This document shows positions 7,749-14,591 of a DNA stretch of 64,000 nucleotides, in pieces. Below the pieces are notes generated by a model, which made no database searches, had not been told where the DNA came from, and saw nothing but the letters and a program-made list of their open reading frames with translations. Every line of letters starts with the position of its first letter. Position 1 is the first letter of the stretch. Source of the DNA: an uncultured cyanobacterium (GTDB lineage: Bacteria > Cyanobacteriota > Cyanobacteriia > PCC-6307 > Cyanobiaceae); contig CAIXBB010000016.1 in assembly GCA_903917565.1 (NCBI GenBank), forward strand, positions 36,666 to 100,665, read 5' to 3'. The position numbers and the translations under genes were made by a program.

Positions 7749-8990
7749 TTGCGACAACATACTCGCCTTTGTGCCGCCACATGGCTGGCCGCTCTGGTGC
7801 TGCTGGTCTCCTCCTTCCTTCCCTATCACAACTGGGACGAAGTTCCCTATCTCTATCTTTCTGCCCATACCAGCTGCGCCCAGTCGGAGCAGATTCGCTT
7901 CTACCGGGATCTGAAGGGGATATTGCCTGGGCAGGTCTACGAAGGGGCCGTTCGGGGGGATCTCTACGCAACCCTCGTGACAACGGACCATGATTACTTC
8001 TGCAGCAATCTGCGCTTCTACACCTCCAGGCATCTGTACATCCGCGGGCTCCGGCGGTTGCGGGCGATCAGCGGTGATCCGATGCGGGCCGTGCGAAGCC
8101 TTTCCATCCTGCCGGCGGCTCTGGGCTGCGGGTTGCTGAGTTTCCAGATCTTCGGCGCCAAAGGGCTCTGGCGCCCAGGCCGGGCGCTGCTGCTGTTGCA
8201 GACGGTCTGGATCTTCTGCCTCCTGGGCCAGCTCTCCACCCCCGATGCGGCCGGAATTTTTTTCCTGGCTGTGGGCACGGCCCTGGTGACGGGTTCGCTC
8301 GCCCGCCGCCCGGTGGGGAAGGGAATGCTTCAGGCCATCGCGCTGGGATCGGCCTTCACCCTGGCCACCGCCATCCGTCCCACCACCAGCTTCACCGCCC
8401 TGGCCCTGGCGGGGGCTCTCTTCGTTTCACCCGGATCAGGGCGGCAGCGATGGTTGGCCCTGCCGGTGGCGACGGGGGTGCTGACGGGTCTTGGCCTGGA
8501 CCGCGCCATGCAGGGGTCGTTCGCCGGTCTCAGCGATCACCTGAACCATCTGACCCTCTGGGTCTTCACCTTCACCGATCTGCTCAAGCCGCCGTTCCAC
8601 GCGGCCGGCCCCCTGAGCGACGGGCTCGCCCTGCATCGTCTGGAGGCATGGATCCACGCCGGCAGGTTCGCGAAACGAATCTGGGAGACCTACAGCGAGA
8701 CACTGCCCACCGTTCTGCTGCAGATCTCGGCGGTGGCGTTCACGGCCCTGGCGGCCCTTGGGCGCTGCTCACGGCAGGGCGGCGGATGGACGTTCCAGGC
8801 GACCCTGCCCGATCTTGTTGGCCGCACCATGGCGTTGGCGATGCTGGGCTACATCCCCTTCTGGATGGTCTACCCGATGCCCGACGACCGATTCTTCGTC
8901 GCCGTGCCGGTCGTGACCACGCTCCTGATCTGCCTGGCGGACCGCCAGGCGCGGGGTGGCCTCCCGCCCGTGGGGCTGGATCATGGGTAG
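7749..8990 (+). CDS. multi-pass membrane protein, glycosyltransferase-C-like
   Basis: About 413 residues with roughly ten hydrophobic helices. After the first helix comes the loop LPYHNWDEVPYLYLS, which contains the Asp-Glu pair seen in the first loop of GT-C (ArnT/PMT-like) enzymes. Later loops carry RPTTSF and MPDDRF. No exact family is recognised. The start is uncertain: the TTG at 7749 has GGAAGA just upstream, but the frame is open back to 7653. It may transfer sugar from a polyprenyl-phosphate donor; this is inferred from topology only. The stop is 47 bases before the reductase gene. Confidence 0.6.
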   Translation: MRQHTRLCAATWLAALVLLVSSFLPYHNWDEVPYLYLSAHTSCAQSEQIRFYRDLKGILPGQVYEGAVRGDLYATLVTTDHDYFCSNLRFYTSRHLYIRGLRRLRAISGDPMRAVRSLSILPAALGCGLLSFQIFGAKGLWRPGRALLLLQTVWIFCLLGQLSTPDAAGIFFLAVGTALVTGSLARRPVGKGMLQAIALGSAFTLATAIRPTTSFTALALAGALFVSPGSGRQRWLALPVATGVLTGLGLDRAMQGSFAGLSDHLNHLTLWVFTFTDLLKPPFHAAGPLSDGLALHRLEAWIHAGRFAKRIWETYSETLPTVLLQISAVAFTALAALGRCSRQGGGWTFQATLPDLVGRTMALAMLGYIPFWMVYPMPDDRFFVAVPVVTTLLICLADRQARGGLPPVGLDHG

Positions 8991-9037
8991 CGTCCATGGC
9001 TGCGAGCCCACTTCAAGCGGTGCCCTCAAGGACATCG

Positions 9038-9988
9038 ATGCAGACGCTCCTCTTCCACGACGGTTCAGCCATGCCGATGCTCGGCCTGGGCACCTGGAAC
9101 GCCCCGCCGGGGGAGGTGGGCGCGGCGGTGACGGCGGCGCTGCAGCTCGGCTACCGCCACATCGACTGTGCCGCTATCTATGGCAATGAGGCGGAGATCG
9201 GCGAGGCGCTGATGGGGGCGATCCGCTCCGGCCTGGTGCGGCGGGAGGATCTGTGGATCACCTCCAAGCTGTGGAACAACGCCCATGCCCCCGAGGACGT
9301 GGAGCCTGCCCTGAAGCGCACCCTGGCCGATCTGCAGCTCGACCACCTTGATCTGTATCTGATCCACTGGCCCGTGGCCTTCCGGCCGGGCGTGGTGATG
9401 CCGGAGGGCGCCGACGACCTGCTGTCCCTGGAGACCCTGCCGATCGCGGCCACCTGGGCGGCGATGGAAGCGGCCGTGGAGCGGGGCCTGTGCCGCCACA
9501 TCGGCGTGAGCAACTTCGGCATGGCCACCCTCTACAGCCTGCTGGGGCAGGCGCATATCCGGCCGGCCATGAACCAGGTGGAGCTCCACCCCTATCTGCA
9601 GCAGAACGGGCTGTTCGCCTTCTGCGAGGCCCACGGCGTGCACCTCACCGGCTATTCCCCCCTGGGCACCCCGGGCCTGCCTCCCCAGATGCACCCGGCC
9701 GGTCAGCCGGTGCTGCTGGAGGACCCCACCATCACGGCGATCGCCACGCGGCGGGGCCTCACGCCAGCGCAGGTGGTGCTGCGCTGGGCCCTGCAGCGCG
9801 GCACGGCGGTGATCCCCAAGTCGGTGTCGCCGGCGCGCCTGGCCGAGAACCTTGCCGCCGCCGAGGGAGATCTGGCTCTCGAAGACATGGAGGCCATCGC
9901 CGGGCTCGACCGGAGCCATCGCTTCATCGACGGCTCCTTCTGGGTGAAGCCGGGAGGCCCGTACACCCTGGAGAACGTCTGGGCCTGA
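9038..9988 (+). CDS. aldo/keto reductase
   Basis: A 316-residue NADPH-dependent aldo/keto reductase with the full catalytic tetrad: Asp43 and Tyr48 in HIDCAAIYGNE, Lys77 in ITSKLWN and His110 in YLIHWP. The family signatures GVSNFG and IPKSVSPARLAEN (cofactor loop) are present. Length is normal for the family. The natural carbonyl substrate cannot be predicted. A broken copy of its first third lies at 4878-5197. It converges with the tetR gene with no gap. Confidence 0.93.
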   Translation: MQTLLFHDGSAMPMLGLGTWNAPPGEVGAAVTAALQLGYRHIDCAAIYGNEAEIGEALMGAIRSGLVRREDLWITSKLWNNAHAPEDVEPALKRTLADLQLDHLDLYLIHWPVAFRPGVVMPEGADDLLSLETLPIAATWAAMEAAVERGLCRHIGVSNFGMATLYSLLGQAHIRPAMNQVELHPYLQQNGLFAFCEAHGVHLTGYSPLGTPGLPPQMHPAGQPVLLEDPTITAIATRRGLTPAQVVLRWALQRGTAVIPKSVSPARLAENLAAAEGDLALEDMEAIAGLDRSHRFIDGSFWVKPGGPYTLENVWA

Positions 9989-10651
9989 TCACCCAGTCGG
10001 CAGCCGCCGGCGCAGGTAGGCGATGGCCAGCTCGCCGCATTCGGCCACCAGCTGGTCGCGGCGGCCCTGCTCCTGGGTGGCCGCGAGCCAGAGCAGGTGG
10101 CCGACGGTCTTGACCAGCACGTAGGCGAGCAGGTGGGCGTCCTCCTGGCGGAGGTCGGTGCCCTCGCAGGCGGCCCGCTCCACCAGGAGGCCGGCCCAGT
10201 CGGCGATCAGCCGGGCGTCGGCCTCCTCCTCGATGGCCAGCAGCTCGGGGGTGGCGCTCTGCACATCCAGGAAGATGGCCGGGTAGCCGGGGTGGTCGCG
10301 GAAGAAGCGATCGGTGAGGGCCACGGCGGCGGTGATCGAGTCCTCCAGCGACAGGGACTGGCCGTCCCCCTCATCGAAGAAGGCCCGGAGCACTTCGTGC
10401 AGCTGCTCGGCGTAGCCCTCGGCGAGGCTGCGCAGGATGGCGCCCTTGTCGGGGAAGAACTGGTAGAGGGAGCCGATCGGTACCCCGGCTTTGGCGGCGA
10501 TGGCGTTGGTGGTGGTGCTGCCGACGCCGCCGGTCACGAACAGCTCCTCGGCCGCCGCCAGGATCCGCCGCACCCGCTCCTGGCTGCGGGCCTGGCGGGG
10601 CTGGCGGCGCAGGGGCGAGGGCTCGCTGGCGGGTGCGGTGGCGTCGGCCAT
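9989..10651 (-). CDS. TetR-family transcriptional regulator
   Basis: About 220 residues from the ATG at 10651. The N-terminal DNA-binding domain reads RILAAAEELFVTGGVGSTTTNAIAAKAGVPIGSLYQFFPDK, the standard TetR pattern, followed by a helical ligand-binding domain. It is divergent from the Coq4-like/MFS gene pair. A 19-bp palindrome in the shared intergenic region is its likely operator, so it probably represses that pair and responds to a small ligand exported by the MFS protein (inference from context). Confidence 0.9.
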   Translation of the reverse strand: MADATAPASEPSPLRRQPRQARSQERVRRILAAAEELFVTGGVGSTTTNAIAAKAGVPIGSLYQFFPDKGAILRSLAEGYAEQLHEVLRAFFDEGDGQSLSLEDSITAAVALTDRFFRDHPGYPAIFLDVQSATPELLAIEEEADARLIADWAGLLVERAACEGTDLRQEDAHLLAYVLVKTVGHLLWLAATQEQGRRDQLVAECGELAIAYLRRRLPTG

Positions 10652-10731
10652 GGGCGCAGCAGCACATCCTAAAAACCTGAGCGATCCTCGCATCCCATTG
10701 GCAAAGCCGAGGGATGCTCATAATTTCTTGG

Positions 10732-10750
10732 ACGTGAGGACTGCTCACGT
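10732..10750. promoter_or_regulatory. probable TetR operator (19-bp palindrome)
   Basis: ACGTGAG-gactg-CTCACGT is a perfect inverted repeat with 7-base arms and a 5-base spacer, 19 bases before the Coq4-like start and 81 bases before the tetR start. A second pair of arms, GCATCCC (10690-10696) and GGGATGC (10711-10717), sits between it and tetR. A TCATAAT stretch at 10718-10724 could be a -10 element for the rightward promoter. Confidence 0.65.
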
Positions 10751-10768
10751 TCCTTCGCGTTCATCCCG

Positions 10769-11488
10769 ATGACCACTGCTGTTTTCCACCCCAATCCCGC
10801 CCCCACCGCGGCGTCGTTCGAGGCCCCGGAGCTGCCGCCCCAGCTGTTCCGCGTCCTCGGCACCTTCGTGGCCATGAGCGGCGGCGACACCGACCTCGAG
10901 CTGGTGGGGGCCCTGGCCGACGCCCTGCTGGAGACGCCCTCCTATGCCCTGATGGCAGAGCAGCTGCGCCGCGATCCCGCCTGCGCCGCGCTGATCGAGG
11001 CGCGCTGGATCCCCCCGGCCCACGACCTGAAGCAGCTGGCCTCCCTGCCCGAGGGCAGCCTCGGCCAGGCCTACGCGGCCTCGCTGGCCCGGCTGGGCTA
11101 CGACCCCAACCTGCACGCCGGCATGGCGCCCAACACCGACGCGGCCTATGTGGAGCTGCGGCTCAGCCAGACCCACGACCTCTGGCACGTGGTCACCGGC
11201 TTCGACACCACGGTGACGGGCGAGATCGGCCTGCAGGCCTTCCACCTCACCCAGTTCCCCTACCCCCTGGGGGCCGTGCTCACGGCCCAGGCCCTGGTGT
11301 CGGCCACCCTCGGGGCCCCCGAGCTGCTGCCGGAGCTGGTGGAGACGATCCGCACCGGGCTGCAGATGGGCCTGGAGGCGAAGCCCCTGTTCGCCCAGCG
11401 CTGGGAGGAGGGCTGGGAGCGGCCGCTGGTGGAGTGGCGCCAGGAGCTCCAGCTGCGTCCGTTTGCTGAGCGGGTGGGGCGGCTGTGA
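10769..11488 (+). CDS. Coq4-family protein
   Basis: A 239-residue protein with the Coq4 metal-binding motif HDLWHVVTGF...GE (His-Asp-x2-His-x11-Glu). In proteobacteria and eukaryotes Coq4 supports ubiquinone synthesis; cyanobacteria make plastoquinone, and Coq4-like proteins there have no settled role. The GTG of the MFS gene overlaps its TGA (GTGA), so the two form an operon controlled from the TetR operator region. Confidence 0.82.
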   Translation: MTTAVFHPNPAPTAASFEAPELPPQLFRVLGTFVAMSGGDTDLELVGALADALLETPSYALMAEQLRRDPACAALIEARWIPPAHDLKQLASLPEGSLGQAYAASLARLGYDPNLHAGMAPNTDAAYVELRLSQTHDLWHVVTGFDTTVTGEIGLQAFHLTQFPYPLGAVLTAQALVSATLGAPELLPELVETIRTGLQMGLEAKPLFAQRWEEGWERPLVEWRQELQLRPFAERVGRL

Positions 11489-12690
11489 GCGGCAAGGCCG
11501 TGGGCGGATCCCTGCTGCGGCGGCCGGGCTTCCGCTGGCTCTGGCTGGGCCAGACCCTGCTGTTCGCCGGCGTCCAGTTCTGGTTCGTCGCCGTCACCTG
11601 GCTGATGCTGCAGCGCACGGGCTCGGGCACCTCCCTGGCTCTGGTGCTGATGGCAGCGGCCCTGCCCCGGGGGCTGCTGCTGCTGCTGGGCGGCGTGCTC
11701 AGCGACCGCCATCCGCCCCGGACGATGGCGGTGCGGGCCGGCTGGATCCTGGCGATCGCCACCGGGGTGCTCACCCTGCTGGCCAGCCGCGACGCTCTCG
11801 ACCTGGGCCCGGTGCTGGTGCTGGCGGCCGTGTTCGGGGCGGCGGAGGCCTGCCTCTACCCCGCCGCCCTGGCCCTGCTGCCCCGCCTGCTGGAGGACCG
11901 CCATCTCGGTAGGGCCCACTCCTGGCTCCAGGGCAGCGAGCAGATCAGCAACGTGGCCGGCCCCGCCCTGGCGGGGTTGTCCCTGGCCGTGGCCGGGGCG
12001 ACGGCGGCCCTGGCCTTCGACACCGTTCTGCTGCTGCTCGCCGTGGGCTGCTTCCTGCAGGTGCGGCCCCGCTTGGCCGCGACGGACACGGCCCCGTCGG
12101 GGGGCCTGGGGCAGGGCCTGCGGGAGGGGATCGCCTTCGCCTGGGGCCACGGGGCGATCCGCACGGGCCTGACGCTGATCGCCATGATCAACCTGGCCGT
12201 GCTGGGTCCGGTGGTGATCGGCGTGGTGGAGCTGGTGACGCTGCGCTTCGGCGGTGGCGCCGCCAGCTACGGCTGGCTCCAGGCCGCCTACGGCGTGGGC
12301 GCCCTGGTGGGGGTCTGGTGGGCCGGCCGCTTCGGCGCCATCGCCCACCCGGGGGGCGCACTGGGCTGGCTGTCGGCCGGGCTGGGGGCGGGCCTGCTGG
12401 GGCTGGCGGTGGCCGGCCAGTGGTGGACGGCAGCCGCCCTGCTGGCGGCGATGGGCATCAGCGGCGGCCTGGTGGGGGTGCTGGCCACGGCCTGGTTGCA
12501 GCGGGAGACCCCGGCACCCCTGCAGGGCCGGGTGATGGCGCTGGCCATGCTGGCGGGCGTCGCCTTCGATCCCCTGTCCCAGGCCCTCTCGGGGGTGCTG
12601 ATCGACATCTCCCTGCCGGGGCTGTTCGTGATCGCTGGTGGGAGCCTGCTGCTCACCGTGCCGTTTGCTCTGCGCAGTGCGCGGGGGTGA
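11485..12690 (+). CDS. MFS transporter (MFS_3/enterobactin-exporter-like)
   Basis: A 401-residue protein with about eleven or twelve membrane helices. The motif GGVLSDRHPPRTM after helix 2 is the MFS motif A variant (GxxxDRxxRR). The LRRPGFRWLWLGQTLLF start and long hydrophobic helices fit small-molecule exporters of the MFS_3 group. Substrate unknown. Its GTG overlaps the Coq4-like stop; the divergent TetR gene suggests induction by the exported compound. Confidence 0.85.
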   Translation: MSGKAVGGSLLRRPGFRWLWLGQTLLFAGVQFWFVAVTWLMLQRTGSGTSLALVLMAAALPRGLLLLLGGVLSDRHPPRTMAVRAGWILAIATGVLTLLASRDALDLGPVLVLAAVFGAAEACLYPAALALLPRLLEDRHLGRAHSWLQGSEQISNVAGPALAGLSLAVAGATAALAFDTVLLLLAVGCFLQVRPRLAATDTAPSGGLGQGLREGIAFAWGHGAIRTGLTLIAMINLAVLGPVVIGVVELVTLRFGGGAASYGWLQAAYGVGALVGVWWAGRFGAIAHPGGALGWLSAGLGAGLLGLAVAGQWWTAAALLAAMGISGGLVGVLATAWLQRETPAPLQGRVMALAMLAGVAFDPLSQALSGVLIDISLPGLFVIAGGSLLLTVPFALRSARG

Positions 12691-12765
12691 GGGGGCCGGG
12701 ATCTCTTTGCGGGGCTTGAACTGCTCACAGTGGGCAGGTTGGCAAGGCTTGGGTATCGCTGGCTA

Positions 12766-12880
12766 CAGGTGGTTATCGGATCCTTGAACCACTGCTAGAA
12801 GCCGGAAGTTGTTCGTGTAAGACTGTGCAGCATCGGGATATAGGGCAATCCTCCGTGGCGCGCGTCAGGTGGTTATCGGA
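12766..12880 (+). repeat. two exact 15-bp direct repeats 100 bases apart
   Basis: CAGGTGGTTATCGGA occurs at 12766-12780 and 12866-12880. A partial third copy, GTGGTTCTCGGA, follows at 12890-12901. They lie between the MFS gene and the left core of the cassette array (12917). Direct repeats beside an integration core recall the integrase-binding repeats of attI sites, but no integrase gene is present, so this is speculative. Confidence 0.55.
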
Positions 12881-12916
12881 AGGGGAGGAGTGGTTCTCGG
12901 AACCGTCCAATTACTT

Positions 12917-12923
12917 GTTAGGC
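12917..12923 (+). other. left cassette boundary core, GTTAGGC
   Basis: This heptamer fits the integron core GTTRRRY. The six bases after G (TTAGGC), joined to the G at 13781 that ends cassette 1, recreate GTTAGGC, the exact reverse complement of the R'' box GCCTAAC at 13698. That is the expected closure of a circular cassette. AT-richer DNA with different codon use begins here. Confidence 0.7.
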
Positions 12924-12949
12924 ATGCCTGAATCCCGACAAGCAAAACT

Positions 12950-13654
12950 ATGAAACTGAACGACGCCGCCTCCTTTGGATCAAGTCTCCTGAATCAATTC
13001 CTTTCTGAAGGATGGGGGACTCTCTCGAAGCGCGACTTAGAACTCCTTACGTTTATTCTGCTTGAGAAGGACGGATGTCTAGATAGAGCCGCAAGTAACT
13101 ACACGATTGGCAAACAGCTAAGAATTACCCAGCAGAAGGTGATGGCACTTCGTCGTGATGCCTATGCAAGATGGCGACCACTTATTCAAGAAGATGCCAA
13201 CGCTGTGTTGATAAGGGTTTTTGGGCAGGCATTGTCGCAAGAACATCTAGCGAGGCTGGCTCAATACGCAACAGAAAGGAGGATGAGCGAAGGATTCATC
13301 CCACTGATTCTTGAACATCCTGACGATCGCATGGAGATAGAGAACGCCATAAAGGAGGCAGGCGGAATCCCGGTATATGAGCGCAATCGTGAAGTACTAC
13401 TCATACATTACAAGATCTTGATCGGCATCGCAAGTGAGCTCGGCATAGTTATCGACAAGAGAAAGGCTCAGCTGGCAATCAAAAGAATAGTTGGCGATGC
13501 CGAGACGCTCAAGGGTTTTCTGACAAAACCACTCAATCAAATTACCCGTGAGGACATTCGTGATGCTTTGAATGAAGCAGGAGCATTGGTAATCGAGGAG
13601 GGCTTGACGAAGCTTCCTGAGTTGCTCAAGCTGGTTGTGCCAGCGCTTCCCTGA
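12950..13654 (+). CDS. unknown protein of cassette 1
   Basis: A 234-residue soluble protein not recognised as any family. Residues about 25-75 (LSKRDLELLTFILLE...LRITQQKVMALRRDAYARW) look like a winged or simple helix-turn-helix module. The middle is helical and charged, and the C-terminus (LTKLPELLKLVVPALP) is a possible amphipathic helix. It starts 27 bases after the cassette core and ends 43 bases before attC site 1, the layout of an integron cassette. Codon use is far less GC-rich than the flanks. A regulatory or accessory role in the island is possible but unsupported. Confidence 0.65.
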   Translation: MKLNDAASFGSSLLNQFLSEGWGTLSKRDLELLTFILLEKDGCLDRAASNYTIGKQLRITQQKVMALRRDAYARWRPLIQEDANAVLIRVFGQALSQEHLARLAQYATERRMSEGFIPLILEHPDDRMEIENAIKEAGGIPVYERNREVLLIHYKILIGIASELGIVIDKRKAQLAIKRIVGDAETLKGFLTKPLNQITREDIRDALNEAGALVIEEGLTKLPELLKLVVPALP

Positions 13655-13697
13655 TCCCAAGACTTAAATCTCTCACTGTTTGTTGCTCCTTGAGGAT

Positions 13698-13787
13698 GCC
13701 TAACATCACGATTCACCTGAGCCGCCACCTTAAATTCTTCATTCGCAAGCCCCACATCAAGCGGCCAGGTGATCGCGAGCGTTCGGC
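13698..13787 (+). other. attC-like recombination site 1
   Basis: The R'' box GCCTAAC (13698-13704) and the R' box GTTCGGC (13781-13787) bound an imperfect palindrome. GATTCACCTGAGCCGC (13710-13725) pairs with GCGGCCAGGTGATC (13761-13774) apart from two single unpaired bases on one side, as in the extrahelical bases of attC sites. Total length 90 bases. R' differs from GTTRRRY at one position, but that part belongs to the next cassette, whose own R'' box (GCCGAAC at 14447) is its exact complement. Confidence 0.78.
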
Positions 13788-13801
13788 TTAATGAGGGTCA
13801 G

Positions 13802-14503
13802 ATGGCTATCAGACTTGAAAAAGTGATTGAGCCTGGCAGTCTCCGTGCAATCGGATCGCTGAGGCGCGGAGTTGAGCCCCAAAAGCTGCCGATCGGTTGT
13901 CGAAGTATCGAAGATATTCTTGAGCAATGCTCTGGATCAGCATTTACCTTGGGTAGGTTTCGAGCTTCGAATGCTTTCGTGTGGGTCATGAAGGAGTGTC
14001 CTTATCATTTTGTGCGGCCGGATTACACCGGGTATAGACGTCTCGCGCACCTTCGCTTTCCACTCATTCCAGCAGACCACGATGTTGATCACGTTCTCGC
14101 TCGAGCAATCGCGAAGAAACTTGAGCTGCGTTATGTCCTAGTATCAATCGTGCCGAGCAGTATAAATCGCTCTCACGGCTGGGTCGAGAAGATAGGTCGT
14201 TCTTTGGTGGCTGAACCCCGAGCAGTATGCTTCTCCGATGAGAGGATCTTTCACAAGGTCTTACGTAGGATGTCCATTGTACGTCAGACGAGGAAGGAGC
14301 TTCTGCGGGGGTATGATCCCGCGTACTCATTGCAACTCGGATTGACCCTGAAACAGAGCGGTCTCTGGAATCTTTCGATGGGCTTTGATCAGGAGCCGTC
14401 GTCGATGTTCTTGGCAATGCTAAATCCCTATACCCGTGCAACTGACGCCGAACAATTCGCTGTACCCGAAGACCCTGCCTCTGCGGCGTTGCCGCTTTCG
14501 TAG
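13802..14503 (+). CDS. unknown protein of cassette 2
   Basis: A 233-residue protein from the ATG at 13802 (MAIRLEKVIEPG); the frame is also open from 13769. No family is recognised. It has a mixed alpha/beta pattern, no membrane segments and several Arg/Lys-rich stretches (SIVRQTRKELLRG). Its last ~17 codons run through attC site 2 and the stop codon lies inside that site, which is seen in integron cassette genes. Function unknown. Confidence 0.6.
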   Translation: MAIRLEKVIEPGSLRAIGSLRRGVEPQKLPIGCRSIEDILEQCSGSAFTLGRFRASNAFVWVMKECPYHFVRPDYTGYRRLAHLRFPLIPADHDVDHVLARAIAKKLELRYVLVSIVPSSINRSHGWVEKIGRSLVAEPRAVCFSDERIFHKVLRRMSIVRQTRKELLRGYDPAYSLQLGLTLKQSGLWNLSMGFDQEPSSMFLAMLNPYTRATDAEQFAVPEDPASAALPLS

Positions 14504-14518
14504 GGTTGAGCGTTATGT
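14447..14518 (+). other. attC-like recombination site 2
   Basis: The R'' box GCCGAAC (14447-14453) followed by AATTCG, a common attC context, and an R' box GTTATGT (14512-14518) 72 bases from start to end. R'' is the exact reverse complement of GTTCGGC, which is what the closed circle of cassette 2 would carry (G of 14512 plus TTCGGC of 13782). Internal pairing is weaker than in site 1 (ACCC...GGGT and GAAG...CTTTC with bulges). Confidence 0.68.
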
Positions 14519-14591
14519 GCTGTTCGGCTACTGGTTCGTGCGGAAAGATGGGAAAATGAACGTTTCACCCGAGCCATTGGGGCACTAAGGC

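Noticed and set aside
12766..12880. The two 15-bp repeats as a CRISPR array.
   Set aside because: Only two full copies, 85-base spacing, no cas genes and no further units; no CRISPR array was seen anywhere in the window.
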